A stretch of 64,000 bases of DNA from Phoenix dactylifera. Lineage: Eukaryota > Streptophyta > Magnoliopsida > Arecales > Arecaceae. The position numbers were made by a program, and so were the translations under genes. This document shows, one piece after another, positions 26,057-40,208 of the stretch (the stretch's first letter is position 1; each line of letters opens with the position of its first letter). The stretch spans positions 2,344,843 to 2,408,842 of the forward strand of contig NC_052401.1 of the NCBI RefSeq assembly GCF_009389715.1. Direction: 5' to 3'. The notes beneath the pieces are model-generated. The model was not told the DNA's origin. It saw only the letters and a program-made list of their open reading frames with translations, and made no database searches.

Positions 26057-26602
26057 AAAAAAGGGCTGGGTCGTATGGCTGCCGTATTTAGCTTTTCTCT
26101 ATTTGCTTGTGTGGTTATATTTCCTTTGCTGAGTTTGAAGCTTTTGTTAACAGAATACGAACTCGGTTCACATGCAAAGGCTAATTGGCACGATAATAGA
26201 CTGCAAAACCTTCCAATATCATCTGAGAATCAAAATGAAAATCAAAATAATTGTTGTGCCCAACGAATCGATTTTGGTTAGAATCATTAACCGAATAAAG
26301 AAAATAATTCATGGAGCTAAATCCGACGACCACCCTCGAATCTTGTTGCTCTCAATTGTTGCACATGAGATAGCCAAGATTCCCATGGCATGGGGTTCAA
26401 GTGAACTCCCATGCTCAACAGCGCCCATCAGCATTTAGATGAGACCAGAACCAGACTGAGCCAGCTCTTTGTAGCTAACAAGCAACCATCTGGGAGAAAA
26501 TTTTCTCTTGGCATCTGGATGGATGCTGCTTCTCAATAAATGGTGGATTCCTAGCAGGTTGCATACAGGATGACAATGCGATTCACAAAAAAGCTGTAGT
26601 GC
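26057..26602. other. Spacer upstream of the eS25 repeat array
   Basis: One open frame of 60-70 codons occurs but shows no family resemblance. Nothing else is supported. Confidence 0.45.
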
Positions 26603-26614
26603 CTACTGGCAGGC

Positions 26615-26860
26615 AGACCCCATCTTTTTTTCTTTTTTTCTTTTTGTTTTTGCTAAAACGAATGAATCACAAAAATCTAATACGAATACACCCCAAAGGG
26701 AGGGTGGCAAAGCTGCACCAACCAGCCACAGTATCTCAACAGAATGATCTATAACAAAAAAAACAACCCAATCCGCTGCTCTATATACCTCGTGGTAAAT
26801 ATGACTCTTCTTAAAGATGATACACTTCCTCGCCCACTGCCACATGTCCAAGAGCAAGTC
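26615..26860 (-). mobile_element. Degenerate LINE 3' fragment (RNase H end)
   Basis: On the minus strand the frame reads IYHEVYRAADWVVFFVIDHS followed by hydrophobic sequence and then T-rich sequence on the plus strand (26623-26650) that would be the poly(A) tail. It corresponds to HVFREANRAADWVASFVARHS in the copy at 13.3 kb. Only the last third of the RNase H domain is left. Confidence 0.65.
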
Positions 26861-27276
26861 GATAACTCCTAATGAATGTATGAGCTCAAATATATGATGT
26901 AAGGTACAAGCCTCACTTGATTCCTCCCAGCAATAGAAATGAGATCCTCTGGCAGACTAGGAACGAGGTTGGCTCCAATTGTACAAGTTAGCAAGTCACC
27001 TGCCCCCATCCTTTACATTTCGATCCCAAAGAAAGAGGATTTTCTGAATTATGGTGGAGGAGATTTTCTTTTTTAAATTACATTCTAGGCTGTTGGATTG
27101 TTTCGAAAATGAATATCAAGGACTCAAACTCAAGGCACATCCTTAAACAGATTTACCGATACAGCAGGAAAATCTCCCCTTTTTTCTGACTTCAAATATA
27201 GCAGGAAAAGCAATCCATCCCAGCAAGAATAAACGCGGAATGTTTTAAGGCTACACATATTTTAACTCGACATTCT

Positions 27277-30200
27277 TCAAGTCTTAGATCCAAAACCACG
27301 AGGACTCGGCCTTGATGATGCTGAATCTGCAAACTGCCTCCGCGACTCTGATCTCCTCTTCCTCCTTGCAGTACCAGGAGGTGCCTGATAGACATATATT
27401 ACGTGTATACAGAAGTATAAGCAAATTCAGAATGTATTGATAATCAAGTATTAAACTTGAATTAAATGAGTAAAATATATCTTGGAGCATAGTTGGTTAC
27501 ATCTACATGTGAGTAGGCTAAGACATGATCCAACCAAGTCTTTGTAATGTAGAAGGTCATCAAGGAGCACACCCTCAATGAGGTATGAGATTTGCTCTAC
27601 TATTGATGTCAAGTGTAGATAACTTTTTGGATACATTAATTAATGTCATTGTCCAAGGAAACTGCTAAGTACCAAGTAAAATGAAGATAAATAAATATGA
27701 ATCCATGAGTCCAAGCAATAGGTCTATTTTTCGATAGAGATAGTGAACAAGAGTACCTTTTGTTCAGCTCTGAGTGACTCCTCCAGATTGCTTAAGGCAG
27801 GGATTGACCCCCCTTCCATGACGCCCATTAAATTCTTCATCCGGATGCGCATTTGGAAAAGTTGAGCAACAAGTTGGCTGACCTGAAACAGTGAAATGCT
27901 CTCTCACTCTCAACATCAACACTAAAATTTGTTGTAACGTTCCATGAAGAATACTCCAGTTACTTCTGCAGGAGGCAATCAAAACAGGGTGTATTGGAGC
28001 AACATCCTGAGCCCAGAAACATTAAGAGAAATAAACCTGTTGTTCTGTTTTTCCAGACTCCAAAGCAATTCTCTTCCTCCTAGCAGCTGATTCAGCTAAC
28101 AGTTCTGGTTTTTCTCGTTCCTCTGCAAGTTAAATGACAATGAATTGACAGTAAAACATATGATAAGTTAAACGACACTTATCTTGGAGCAATTGGATAT
28201 ATGAGACCCTACAAGTGAAAAATGTATATTAACTATTTTTCTGTTGACGACCAACTTGTCCCTGATACAGTATTTTAAAGAAAACAATGGAGTCCTACAA
28301 TTTTCCATAAGTTGCACCAAGATAACATCCCCCACCCTCCTTTTGTCTCTTTAAAGTAACAATAGTTCTCAGCACAATCTATCATACAGAAGTAAGTTTT
28401 CCAACTGAAATAGATAATGAATACGGTAAACTTCTAGAACACGGTTCTCAAATTCATATTAATGCTTCTAGATATACAGCAAGGAGCCATGAGTAAAGAC
28501 CAGAAATAGAATATTGATGTGTGTATGAGATGCATATGCAGCATAAAAGAACCATAGGAAGTAAATAAATAAATAAAAAGTTAGAAGAACCACTTGTTTT
28601 AGGAATTAGAAATTGTCCTGAGGTATAACACATACCAGGGGTCATCACATTAATCATTGATTCCATAATTTTTAAGCTCTTGTCTGCTTCACGAATTTGA
28701 GCTGGAGTCACCTTTATCAGCATAAATGTCATAGTAAGCTACTGTGTTATTTTCTACAATCCAAACCAACACTGAGGTTATGTTATATGCTTCAGATTCA
28801 CAATGGGATGGCCCATATCTTACAACCACCTCTCAAATTTACTTCCTTATTAAAAATTATTTTAGAGGAACAAAGAAAAGAAAGTTTAACACTTACCTTT
28901 CCCATACCTGGGATCATTCCAATTACACGGCTCATAGATCCCATTTGTGCAACGGCACGTGTTTGCTTAAGAAAGTCATTGAAGTCAAATTTTGCACTCA
29001 TTATTTTCTTTTGTAATTCCTCGGCATCTTCTTGTTGCATCTACTTGAACAATTTAGGTCAAAACTCCTTAAAATAACATCATTTCACCAGGAAAAAAAA
29101 AAAGAAAAAGGAAGAGAAAGTAGAAACTTACAACTTCCTGGGCCTTCTCCACAAATGAAAGAACGTCTCCCATCCCTAATATGCGTCCTGCCATGCGATC
29201 AGGATAGAAAGGCTCAAGGTCTTCCAAGCGTTCCCCTCGACTTACAAGCTTGATTGGCTTTCCTGATACCTGCCATGGCCCAAAAATTATTGCTGTGTAA
29301 AGCAGGAAAAAAAAGGGTTCACATGGTGCATGCATGAAGTGTGAAATTGATATGATAAAGTAATTAGAGGCTTTTTCTGCTTATCTTCCATAAAAGTAAC
29401 AAGATATAATTAGATAATAATTAGTACAATAAAAGCAGATTAAAATAATATTGTGCCATACAAATTGTTTGTCCTTCATTCTACACATAAACAATGAAAC
29501 AAGTTTACATATTGTGCCATATTGTTCATACTTGGATTCTAAATCAAGGTTTTAATGGAGGTGTGTTATCATAGCATGGTTGCATACACAAGTTTACACC
29601 TGTTCCATTAATCCACCAAGCTATTAATACAAATTCTAATATTCAACCATTCAAAAAATGCACATGATTTCCAATAATCTTATTACGTTAAGAAACTACC
29701 AAGTTAAGCAAGTTTTGGAACACTTGAAATGATAGTTGGACCCTGAGTCCTCAATCTAAGAGTTCATAGACTGGAATCTATCTCAAGTGAAATTATGAAT
29801 GTACTGGCAAAAAATGACAGGGAACAATCAGCAGATATAGAAATGCAAATATGGAATTATATATGACTCAAAAGATTCAGGAACTAGCATTTTATAAAGA
29901 TAAATATAAGAGGCACTGGCCATGGCTTATTTAATATAAGTTGGAGCATCAATGCAGAATCATCACCACCCTAAGACTGCATGAAGAAAAGTTTTCTTCG
30001 TGTACACAATCATATCCAAAAAAGAAAACATGATATCTGCTGAGATATTGAGAAGATAAAAACCTCTTTAACACTCAAAGCCGCTCCACCTCTAGAGTCA
30101 CCATCCAACTTTGTCAGTATAGCACCAGTAATACCAATCTCAATATTGAATGTTGTGACCAAGGCTGAGATGGAAAATAAGAAAGCAAAAAAAGAAGAAG

Positions 30201-33200
30201 AGTAAGATGGAAGGTAAAGAAGATAAAGCAATTGAAGGAGAAATCTTAGCAAAGAAAAACAAAACAAGTTAACAACTACCAAAGCAACCCATTCGTAGCA
30301 GACCATAGATATAATGCAACTTCTTGCCAAAGAATTACTTGCAAGTTGCTGCGGTCTATGCCTTTCATGCAGCATAAAAATGGACATAAAGAACTTGACA
30401 AAGTATCAGGTTACAGGAAGCAAAATTTCAAATCCCACAGAAGAAACAACACTAAGCAATTAACCTAGATTTTTAACATATTGGAAATTAATCCATCAAA
30501 GCAAAGTAAAATAAATCTTGAATACCTGCAGCTTCTTGGCCAGTCATTGCATCCACCACAAGCAAAACTTCTACAGGATTCACTGCCTGCTTTACTTCCT
30601 TTAATTCATCCATCATTGTTTTATCTATCTGATTCAAGAGAAAATCAGCTAAGATCAATCAATAATGCTTGATTATGAAGTTGATACAGTAAAAATAGCC
30701 TAAAATAAGATAAACTATGGCTTAAAAATATTGATGGAAAACATCAAATCACAGAAGTGCAAGGGATTCGCCAAAAAAAAAGAAAGAAACAATATATCTA
30801 TTTCCAGTTCCATCATTAAATATACCTGCATTTACAACCCTTGATCCAATGCAATAACTAAGATCAACAACCATATCCCTGAGGATGATAGCATCAAAAT
30901 CTTTTCATGTAAATAGATTGTGTAAATCTTATTTCTGATGGCACACTGCAGGGGTCGGGACCCTGATCTCAAAGATATGACAGGCACCTGTTGAGTTTTG
31001 AGGGGAAACTAAGCAGCTTCTGGTTAAGTGACAAAAACAGGACAACTCAAAAAGTAATTCAAAGATGAAGAATCATGGCCTCTAGCTTCTATGCTACAGA
31101 GCAGCATTCATCCAATAGCTTGCTACATAGAATTAAAGTTGTAATATCACCAAGATATAATATTGCAACTTGTCAAATAATTGTCTTTTAATATGGCCAA
31201 ACTACAATGTTGTTCTACATATTTCAATATGCCAAAGATATAATATTGCAGCTTGTTAAATGTTGTCTTTTAATTGTCTTTTAACCAATTGCGGAACCAG
31301 AACTCTAAAAAAAGTCTGTTCTTCTAGTTCAGCAATATCATTCTAAATTTTACTTATCAACAATCATATAGGAAAATCCATGGCTGAATTGAGCATGTTG
31401 GTGTTCCTAGTCAAAATAATCCACCCATGTAGTTGCATTAGAAAAATAAAAGTAAAAAAAAAGACACATATGAAGGGTATCAAGGAACCTGCAATCTTCC
31501 AGCGGTATCCACTATAACCACATCAATGGTCTTCTTTTTAGCCTTCTCAAGACCATGCTTAGCTATTTGTGAAGGCTTTATATCAGTACCTTCAGTATAA
31601 ACAGGTACCCCCACCTGTGACAAGCTTATTATTTAGCATAAGGATAAACAAGGTGAACTAAAAGAATGTTATCATGTTGAATGCCACAATAAAGAAATAA
31701 TTGAAATAAGAATCTTAATTATGTATATTCCAAGATGCTTATTTGAAAATAGATGCAGCAAACATGGAAAGAAGTTCCACAGATGAATGCCTTGTGCATG
31801 ATCAAACTTGCTCAAGTTGGCATGTTAATAACTAAAGTGTAACAGGACATCACAAATGATATGTTTATTACAAATCAGATGTAGAACACATTGAAAGTAC
31901 CTGCTCACTCAAAATTACAAGTTGGTCAATAGCTGCAGGCCTGTACACATCTGCAGCAACCAGCAGGCAACTTTTCCCCTGTAACCTGTGTCATGTCTAT
32001 TAGTATTGATAGTTTACAAAGAATTCCTCTTCTCATAAATAGGCAGTAAAATGAAAGTGAGTTGAACTGCACCAGTTTCTTAAGGTAGAAGGCAAGCTTT
32101 GCGCAAACAGTAGTCTTTCCAACACCTTGTAGGCCTGCTAGCAATATCACTGTGGGACCAGACTTTGCAAATACCAAATCAGAAACTTCACCACCCATCA
32201 GTTGCACAAGCTCATCGCGTACAATCTGCAATTTGGAGTTACGTGAAATTGCTGTCCTTACACAGGTTTTTCCTAACAAGATTAGCATTTGAATACTAAA
32301 TAATTTCTTTCTCTGGTAAGGAGTAAAAGGATTATGTAAACATTTAAATTTAAAATGGAAAAAAAAAAATTGAAAGACTGATGCTTAGAAAGAAAGCACT
32401 TCCAAAGGGTGGAAAACAAGGAGTTAGATATATGTATACCCTCTTTCCAAGCAAAGTAGATGACATATTTTGTTCCTACTAGTAGCAGTAAATGGCATGC
32501 TCCTATGTAGTGGTGATTTTATCTTACTGAAGATAAAATAGTTTTATATCTTTCTTGTGATTATTCAGCACTTTCTCGGAGGCATTTTCAGCTAGAAAAT
32601 TCCTTCTCTGAGATACGCACCTGAGCTTACCCTGACTTATGAAAGTAAGCATGCGACATGTAAGAAATTGCAGATTTTATTCAGAAAACATCATGTACAA
32701 ACAGCAGGACTGCATATATTTCATTATTTGTATTGAACCAAAAGTTTTCCAATGTTTACACCAGCCCACAACCAAAAAAAGGACATCTAAAAAACATAAC
32801 CTAATTTATCGCATCTGGGTTCCTGATTTCTGAGCCTACTTAACCATCAATGCAAGACACGTCCATATTTCGCTGGTCTGGTGCTCTTTACAAACTCTTT
32901 GAAACCACCACCACTGACTGTTCCATTAAGACCTCTATATTTTTCACCCGGGCTGCTGCCATTCCAATGTCTGGGGAGGGTCAGTTGTACTTCCTAGATT
33001 TACTAGACTCTGATAAATGCAGCTATTGAGGTTCCTCCAACATAATCATTTCGCATTCTGCATTCCCAGATTTACCAAAACCCACTTTAGGATCCTAACC
33101 TACTAAGCCCACTCTATGTTCATAAAACCATCTTTCTTGTCAAGGTTTTGATCCGGACAGCATTGGTAAGTTTCTCACAATTTTTTGCTCAAGGAGAAGT

Positions 33201-34711
33201 TTGTTTTGCAACTCTAAAAGATGTGCTGGTTGATTGTTAAGCAAGTGTTGCACACAACCCAAAACATATCCTGTCTTACTGTTTTCCAATATGGGCTGTA
33301 TCAATATTCTTCTTTGTTATCATCCATCAACTAAAAGTGACCTATCTATAATTCAAACAGAATGTACTAAAGGTTTCAAAATTAGAGCTCCTATGCACAT
33401 TCCATGTTTCTTTTCATCAAGCCTAGTTGCCAAAATTCCCACATGATGAGTTTAAATTTTGATTTCACATTGCCAAGAATCTTAAGCTGCTGGGGCCTTG
33501 AAATTGAGGAGGAAAAAGATCATGAAGATTATTGGTAATTGGATTGGTTTATCTTGAACATAGCCCACATTGGTTCCTAAACCAACCCAAACTGAGTCAA
33601 TCAACAAAGTCTCATGCCCATTATTAATTGGCTATGGATAAATAATGCCCAACAGTCAACCAACTACCTTCACTAATTGTTGATCTGGTCGCACCCCTCG
33701 AATTAAGCCAACACCAACAGCTTGTTCACCGACAGACTGCACAAACCTTCTCACAACCGGCAAGCTTACCTGCACAAAAGGGAAAATTCAGGGTTTAAAG
33801 ATGATGTTAGAAGACAGATACAATTCACTGACATATATCAAATCTCTGAAGCTTAACAATCAACTCACATCTGCTTCCAAAAGGGCCCTCCTAATATCTC
33901 GCATCGGTTCAGCGATATTCTCCTTCGTAAGAACATCTGAAGCATAATAAAAGTGCCCGGAAGGAGGCATTCCTCTTAAATTCTATAAGGCATGTATATA
34001 ATAACATGTGCTTTTGAAATCATTATATACCAAAGACAACGGCATAAAGATTGTTGGTATGGTCATTATTCTTTTCCTTTCCGATAGTAATTTAACAAAC
34101 AGTTCACAACTGAAATGAAGAATCACTATCGGAAAAAATAAAGTGAAAATTAGGATTTTGATAAGCTTAAGAGAAGTTGCAAGTATTGCAAAGCATTAAA
34201 GGAATGCAAACTCAAACAAAATGATGAACAAAAGTATGGAATTTAAAGCAAAAGAGCAACAGTAGGGAGAAAATAGCAGACGAGGAGCAGACCTACTCCC
34301 CGGAGTTTGTTCCATGCCGATTCGAGGCCACTCGTCAATTGTCCAAACATCTCAGCCCTCACTATGAAACTGCTTTGTCTGCTTACATTTCGAGAGCTGG
34401 AATTAACCCAACCCGCCACGTCCCTCTGAGACCAAGTACAATGAGAAGCTTTGCAATGAGAAGTAATTCGACGGACAAACGAAAGACAGAAACTTTCCGC
34501 TGGAATCGAAGGCGGACGAGCTTACAGTGAAGGGATTCCTGGGCGAAGATCCCAGGGACAGGGTCGAGCCGGTCCACGAAGAAGCCGAGTTGGCGGGAAG
34601 CCTCGGCCTTCCCGCGCCCCTGGAGATGCGGAGGGCGATGCGGAGAGGGAGGGAAGGCGCGGACGGAGAGAGATGGCGGGAAGAAACGGCCGAGAAGGAG
34701 ATGGTTTCCAT
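27277..34711 (-). CDS. FFC: Chloroplast signal recognition particle 54 kDa protein (cpSRP54), 15 exons
   Basis: GTPase that, with cpSRP43, targets light-harvesting proteins to thylakoids and also serves co-translational targeting. Exons (minus): ~34527-34711, ~34293-34369, 33869-33936, 33668-33769, 32073-32225, 31901-31978, 31489-31614, 30526-30628, 30064-30164, 29132-29269, 28897-29040, 28636-28711, 28037-28122, 27757-27882, 27277-27384. All but the first junction join in phase. Visible: Ser/Arg-rich transit peptide from [10 protein letters not shown] domain from [19 protein letters not shown]1 [17 protein letters not shown]3 DTAGRLQ, G4 [23 protein letters not shown]; Met-rich M domain with [19 protein letters not shown]; and a C-terminal ARRKR motif, which binds cpSRP43. 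Mature part about 490 residues, close to the Arabidopsis protein. The exon 1/2 splice is unresolved: the best donor (after NPFT) is out of phase with nearby acceptors. Confidence 0.95.
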
Positions 34712-35349
34712 GTCGAGAGGGAAGGATGAAAGGAAGTGCAGAAGAAAGGATAGGATAATGGAGAACAAGAACCCTTCTTGACTCTTTATTCCCCCATTCT
34801 TACATGCAGTCACCGCGGAACCGGTTAACATTCCATTGTCCCGCAGACGTAAATTTATCGAAAGCGTCCTACTCGGACCAATCACTATTTTTTAAGACCT
34901 GCAATCCGGTTTTTTTTTTTTTTCCACACTAAAGCGGATGGATCGCACAGATGCTCCCAAAGTCCCAATAAAACAAAAAAAAAATAAAATACTGCAAAGT
35001 GCAAGGGACAACCCCCATCATTAACGTACTACCAGAATGACTAATTATTTAAACAGTCATCCAATTCACAATCTCGTTATCTTCATAAAATATATGCTTA
35101 GACTGAAATCTCCTCTATCCTTTATTATTGTCTAGATATCTCAAAATAAAAAATGGATGCAACCATAATCCGTAGGATCTTCAGATCCAATTGATGACTA
35201 GTCGAATCCTCTCTAGAACGATGAAACTGGACAGTAAAATACATCGAGCATGATGAAGACCTACTTAAGTAGCCCGCAACTCCATATTCAGAATCCATAC
35301 ATTGAAAAGTTGGCTGCTTCTGTAGCCACAATCCTACAAATGATTTCAA
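34712..35349. promoter_or_regulatory. Divergent upstream region of cpSRP54
   Basis: Region between the cpSRP54 start codon and a GC-rich, transcript-like block on the other strand. It has a T-run near 34912. No specific elements can be assigned. Confidence 0.35.
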
Positions 35350-35399
35350 ATAACAAAATCTGCACCAGCCCGCGTGCCTCTTTCCAAAACAGGCCCGTC

Positions 35400-38300
35400 T
35401 GAATTGATTTGAGACTCGGGGGTGGGGCTCCCACTTTGGTGGCTTATTTGACCCCGACTCCCCTCTCTCTGTCGCCTCTCCTCCCAACGCCTCCGGACAT
35501 CCCCCTTCTCGCCGGCGGCCACGGAAGCTCTCCAGGAGTCCATAGGCCGACGGACGGTGGAGATCCCTTCTCCGCCTCCTCGGTGGCCTCCCATTCTTCC
35601 CTCTCACGAACCCTAGGTTCGCAGAAAGGAGGCAGAGCAACAATGCAGGAGCTGAGAGAAGGAAGGACGCGGACGCCGCTCTCCAGTTCTCTTGCTCTTA
35701 ATCCATCTTCCATAACGCCGACACTGCGGAAATGTATCACCTTTAGCCTTTTTTTTCCTCTCGCTATGATCCAACTGTGTTCTTTGATCGTAATTTTTGT
35801 TGTCTAGTCCAAATTGTAATCTTGATTTAGATCTTGTCCGGAGGTCTATGGCATGTTCAGATGGAAGCCTCCGGAATGTCGTAATAGGTTAGCAGATTCT
35901 TCATTGAATTAGTTTTGCCTGTCATTCCTGTTTTGTGCACTACGTGAGTGATGGAATGTTAATGAAGAACAAGAGAAGCATTGCAGAAGTCTAATTGTGT
36001 TTAGATTGGAAGTTAAAGATCTTTCTGTAATTGAAAGCAAGTCTGGTGGGCCGGGTACTGGATTTTTCATTTGAATTGAGAAGTCAGTGGGACGTTACTT
36101 GTGAGGAAGTAATGGGCACAGGAGTAGCGCCTTATTCTTTTGTTATTTGCAGGAAATCTTTGTGCTTCTGCGAACCTGCACTAGGGGTTGGACATTGTTC
36201 TTGCTGATTGGTTTTCTGATTCGAAATTCAGTTTCAGCATGTAAACTTCTGGATACATGATATCAAAAGAACTCATGAAGTATCTCTTGCCACCTTATTG
36301 ACAAGAATATTTATCTTACCAATGATGGTGTATAATTCTCTAATAGATGTGCAGAAGGTTTGTGGGCTTGTCTTATCTGCACATGGATTCTCATATTTTG
36401 GTTTGTTTCTTTGCCTTGCGGTAGAATCTTTCATGCTCATCATTCTGTTTAGGGAAATCATGATTACATGACATGATTATCCTATGTCATGAATGAACAA
36501 GTTCAATCACTAACTCAAGGTGAGAAATATACTCATAATATAATCAGCATGCAGTGTTTACGTTTTAATATGCAAAGGCCCTTTGAGGCATAGCTGTAAG
36601 AATTTCCGAGCTTTGTCATGACCATATATAACGGGGCCCTTCTTGAGCTACACTTAATGTCTACTTCCTGCATCACTTTGTGATTTCACTGTATTTGCTT
36701 CCCAGCATCTCATTACAGTACATGTTATTGACAATGTTGAATCATAGTTCTGCTTCTTTCCATAATAGAGTATTCAGTGTACGGCTGACTGTTTCAGTTG
36801 AAGTGGTGCTATGGAACTGCAGTTAAGCATAATTCATCAATTCCATTAATTTCTTCTGGAGAGATCTCACACTATCTGTCTTATAGTGAACTAGGTAGGA
36901 TGCATTAGTGATACTTCTAAGAACAAAAGTTTGACTTTTATTTTAATTCTTGAGGTTACATTTCACAGTTAGATATGATGTGGCTGAGGTTCGCAGCATA
37001 ACACCCATTTGAAGCATATTTATGAAAGAACTGATGATGCCTGGATCTTGCAGATTTAAATGTGATAATGTTCATGCCAGAGCAAAGTGCTGAACATGCA
37101 GAAAGGATCAAAATGCTTGTTTACAATTATTAAAACATTCGTCAATATTTATTTCTTTTTCTTTTTTTTAAGAAAAGATGGGGAAGTCCCATAACTTTAT
37201 TTCAAAGAGAAAGTGAAGTGGAAAGAATGGACAAATTCAATTACTAATTCAGGAAAAGAAACATCCTCATAATATAATCACTGTGCTGTGTTTAAGATTT
37301 AACATGAGGAAACCATTAAATTATTTGATTTGTCTCCTATTAGATCTGTATTTTGATAACCATAGTTGAAAAATGTGTATGTGCCCTATGTCAATGTTTT
37401 TATAGAAATTTTGGAATGTGCTGAGTAGACCAATTTGTTGCTGGTGTCCTATATTAGGTTTAGAAGTTATAGTAGTAGAAAAAATAAAAGGTTGTGCATG
37501 CTATGATTCTGCCTATTATCTTAGGATGCAAGCTGTTTTATGGGAAAAGCTTTTGCTATGAATTTTACAGATATTGGGCGTAAGTCATTATGTAGATTTC
37601 ACTTTGGATATACTACAACAAATAAACTGTTAGGGGGATCCCATCTTCTAGTTGCTGTTCGTATATACATGCGGACATCATATTATTTGTTTTATGCCAA
37701 AAATCAGGTTTCTGCTACTTTATTCACCAGCATTGTAGTTGGTACATCAATTCATGAATCAAAAAAATGCTGGTTGAACAAATGTTACTTAGAAATTAGG
37801 ATTGCAATAGTTGTTAAGATAGTACATGTGCCATGTATGCATTGCATATGTTTCTGCACTTTGCCTAACTAATAGAATTATTAAAGAAATACCTTCCTTG
37901 TGTCTCCTTAATCTCTTAAGTTTTCTGCTTCCTTTCCCTGGCAACAATTTGCTGGGATCCGTTGTTTCCAGAGGCTGTGCAGGCAATGGTTATTCAGGAT
38001 GCTTGCATCCCACTGCCATTGGATCTGAGCCACAAGATGAAGCACTTGACTCTTGTAAAGATTGAAAATGAGTAATGCAAGGCCATGAACGGTTTAACTT
38101 GGTAACTGTGCCACTTTTTAATTTGATACTTTTGAGATATTTGTTAGCCTTGTTTGGTAGCTGTATAGCTGGTAAATCTGGTTGATGCATCTTTTGTGTC
38201 CTTGTCTTTTCTTTGGCCTTGCTGTTAACCCACTGCATTTTTGATGATGCAGGTCCCTGTTCTAGCTTTGAACTGGACTGGAGAAGAGGTCAAAACAGAA

Positions 38301-38570
38301 CATGGTGATAGCTGATAACAAATTATGGCAATTCTTGCAGGTACACTTTATGTCTTTACCATTATATTTTGCACTTAATGCGCATGCTTTTCTTTTTCCA
38401 TGACTCGCAATCAATTTATTATATAATCTTTGGTGTGTGATACTGGTTATATGGAAAAAAGCACCAACTGGAGAAATAGTGGTGCTTGCAAATGATGGAG
38501 ACACTTTGATTGCAGAGTTCAACCTGGGTAATATCAAGCGCCGGAGGCACAGTTAGGGGCGTTCCTGATA
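35400..38570 (+). other. Possible unidentified transcript, divergent from cpSRP54
   Basis: The block at 35400-35710 has the look of a GC-rich monocot first exon: CT-rich leader, an ACCCTAG motif near 35609, then a frame MQELREGRTRTPLSSS starting at 35643 and a possible donor after CGGAAAT (~35735). Downstream, short frames next to plausible acceptors occur near 37975-38065, 38253-38340 and 38462-38556; the last reads GEIVVLANDGDTLIAEFNL and ends KRRRHS-stop. I could not join these into one protein with confidence and recognise no family. It may be a small-protein gene, a long non-coding RNA or a decayed gene. Confidence 0.3.
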
Positions 38571-40208
38571 GTTGCCTAGAATTATACTTGGTGCTTTCAC
38601 ATTGTATGGGAGTGAATTTTCAGCAGGAGCTTGAAATGTTCTGATATGGCAATCTAGCATGCAGCTTTTTTCAAAGACTAATACATTACCTTGAAGTACT
38701 TGTCCTAGTCTCCAAGGCATTGACAAAATTCACAATTTTTCTATATTTAGCCTTCCAAAATTTTGCAAGTACTAAGTCAAACACATCAGGAAAAAGCATC
38801 AAGATCACGATCACCAACCTGGAAAGCTTTGAATAATCTTACTAGGTGCCCCGTAACTGATGTTCACCTGACTTTCATTTGCTTTTTCTCTGTTCTTTTT
38901 TTTTCTTATTTGGTTCTTTCTGGTGAGGACGTCGGCATTCTTGTGAGTTTCATGTGACAAGAGTTAAAGAGTGCCTGCCACCATGGGTGGTAGTGGACCG
39001 AGTATCTTGAGAGCTTGAAAGTTGGAAGGGGTCCTTTTTATCAAGGGAGGATTTGCTTGGTCTAAATTAATGGGTGTGAAATTTCTGTCCACAGATTTCT
39101 GATCCTGAAGGCTTTTGGATGAGGGCATTTACCCACCATGGAATCCTAATCATGTGATAGTGGTTGTGCAGCATGCAGAACTCTTTTCGTTGCAACATGT
39201 TGTTTTCAATTCGTACCCAACCTGGCCCTATCAGCAATTAGAAATATCTCTGACTTCAATATCCTTAAGAAATTTTCTAGTGGATGCCTGTAATTTTGTT
39301 TTCAACCTATGAACTCTGTATGGGCACATATTTCCAAGGCTTGTCACAACCTAAGCATGAACTTGTTAAGCATCCCAACCTCTTCTGTTACTTACTACGA
39401 GGAAAGCAAGTTCCTTGCCTTTTTATCGTTTTATTTCATATGATTGGTGCATCAGCCATAGGAAGCAAATAAACATGGTTTCTGCTGCATCAGTCAGGCT
39501 AATTGAACAAGTGTCTCAATGTTAAGAGTACCCAACCATATTGGCAAGGATGAAGACTGTGATCAGAAGCTGTGACTCTCCACTCAAAAAAAGATGCAAG
39601 CTCTGTCAAATGATGGAAGGTTGTATCAACATTAAAAAGTCCTTAATTTATTCTTCTTTATATTAGATAGAGATTAATACCTGCTTCGACACCAGTTAGA
39701 TTTTCAAGGGTACTTCAAGCTGGGAGGTTAGAGAAAGCATTCATACTGCCATTTGCTCTTCCAGAATTGAGCCCACTGAAGAAAAATTATCTCAATCATT
39801 GTGAAACATATCATCACATATTAATAACATATTTGTATATGCATTGTTTTATTCAGAAAAGGCTTATAAAACTAAGCATGGGCTAGCATTAGATAGCTTT
39901 CGGCAGTGATGTATAGGATACTGTAATTTTTCCTCCTGTAAAGTTTGCACACGACTGACAGAGAATCTCTCATACCAATTTTGACAATGCGAACCTGAGG
40001 CTTAGCATGTCTCTTAAACCTGAAGCTATAATTTATTCACCATCACTGTGCTTAAGAACATAAAAGAGTAGAAATCCTTATTTCTCATGATTATTTTCTC
40101 TCAGTTATCTTTTTTTGCCATAACCTTTGTGCTTTGTTTCTTTCTTTTTCCTCTGCCTTTTCTTTCAGACGGCCTCAAGAAACTCCCAACAGATGGCATG
40201 GAGCCAAT
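38571..40208. other. Spacer, no supported gene
   Basis: AT-rich sequence with only short chance frames. The right end is the 3' region of the FAF-like gene. Confidence 0.5.

Noticed and set aside
26075-26438. Two overlapping frames of 68 and 88 codons with a hydrophobic start
   Set aside because: No domain and no splice partner; composition fits random AT-rich DNA.
35125-35643. Minus-strand frame of 172 codons beginning opposite the putative transcript
   Set aside because: It is the reverse of a CT-rich leader, Arg-rich at one end and without family resemblance at the other; most likely a chance frame.
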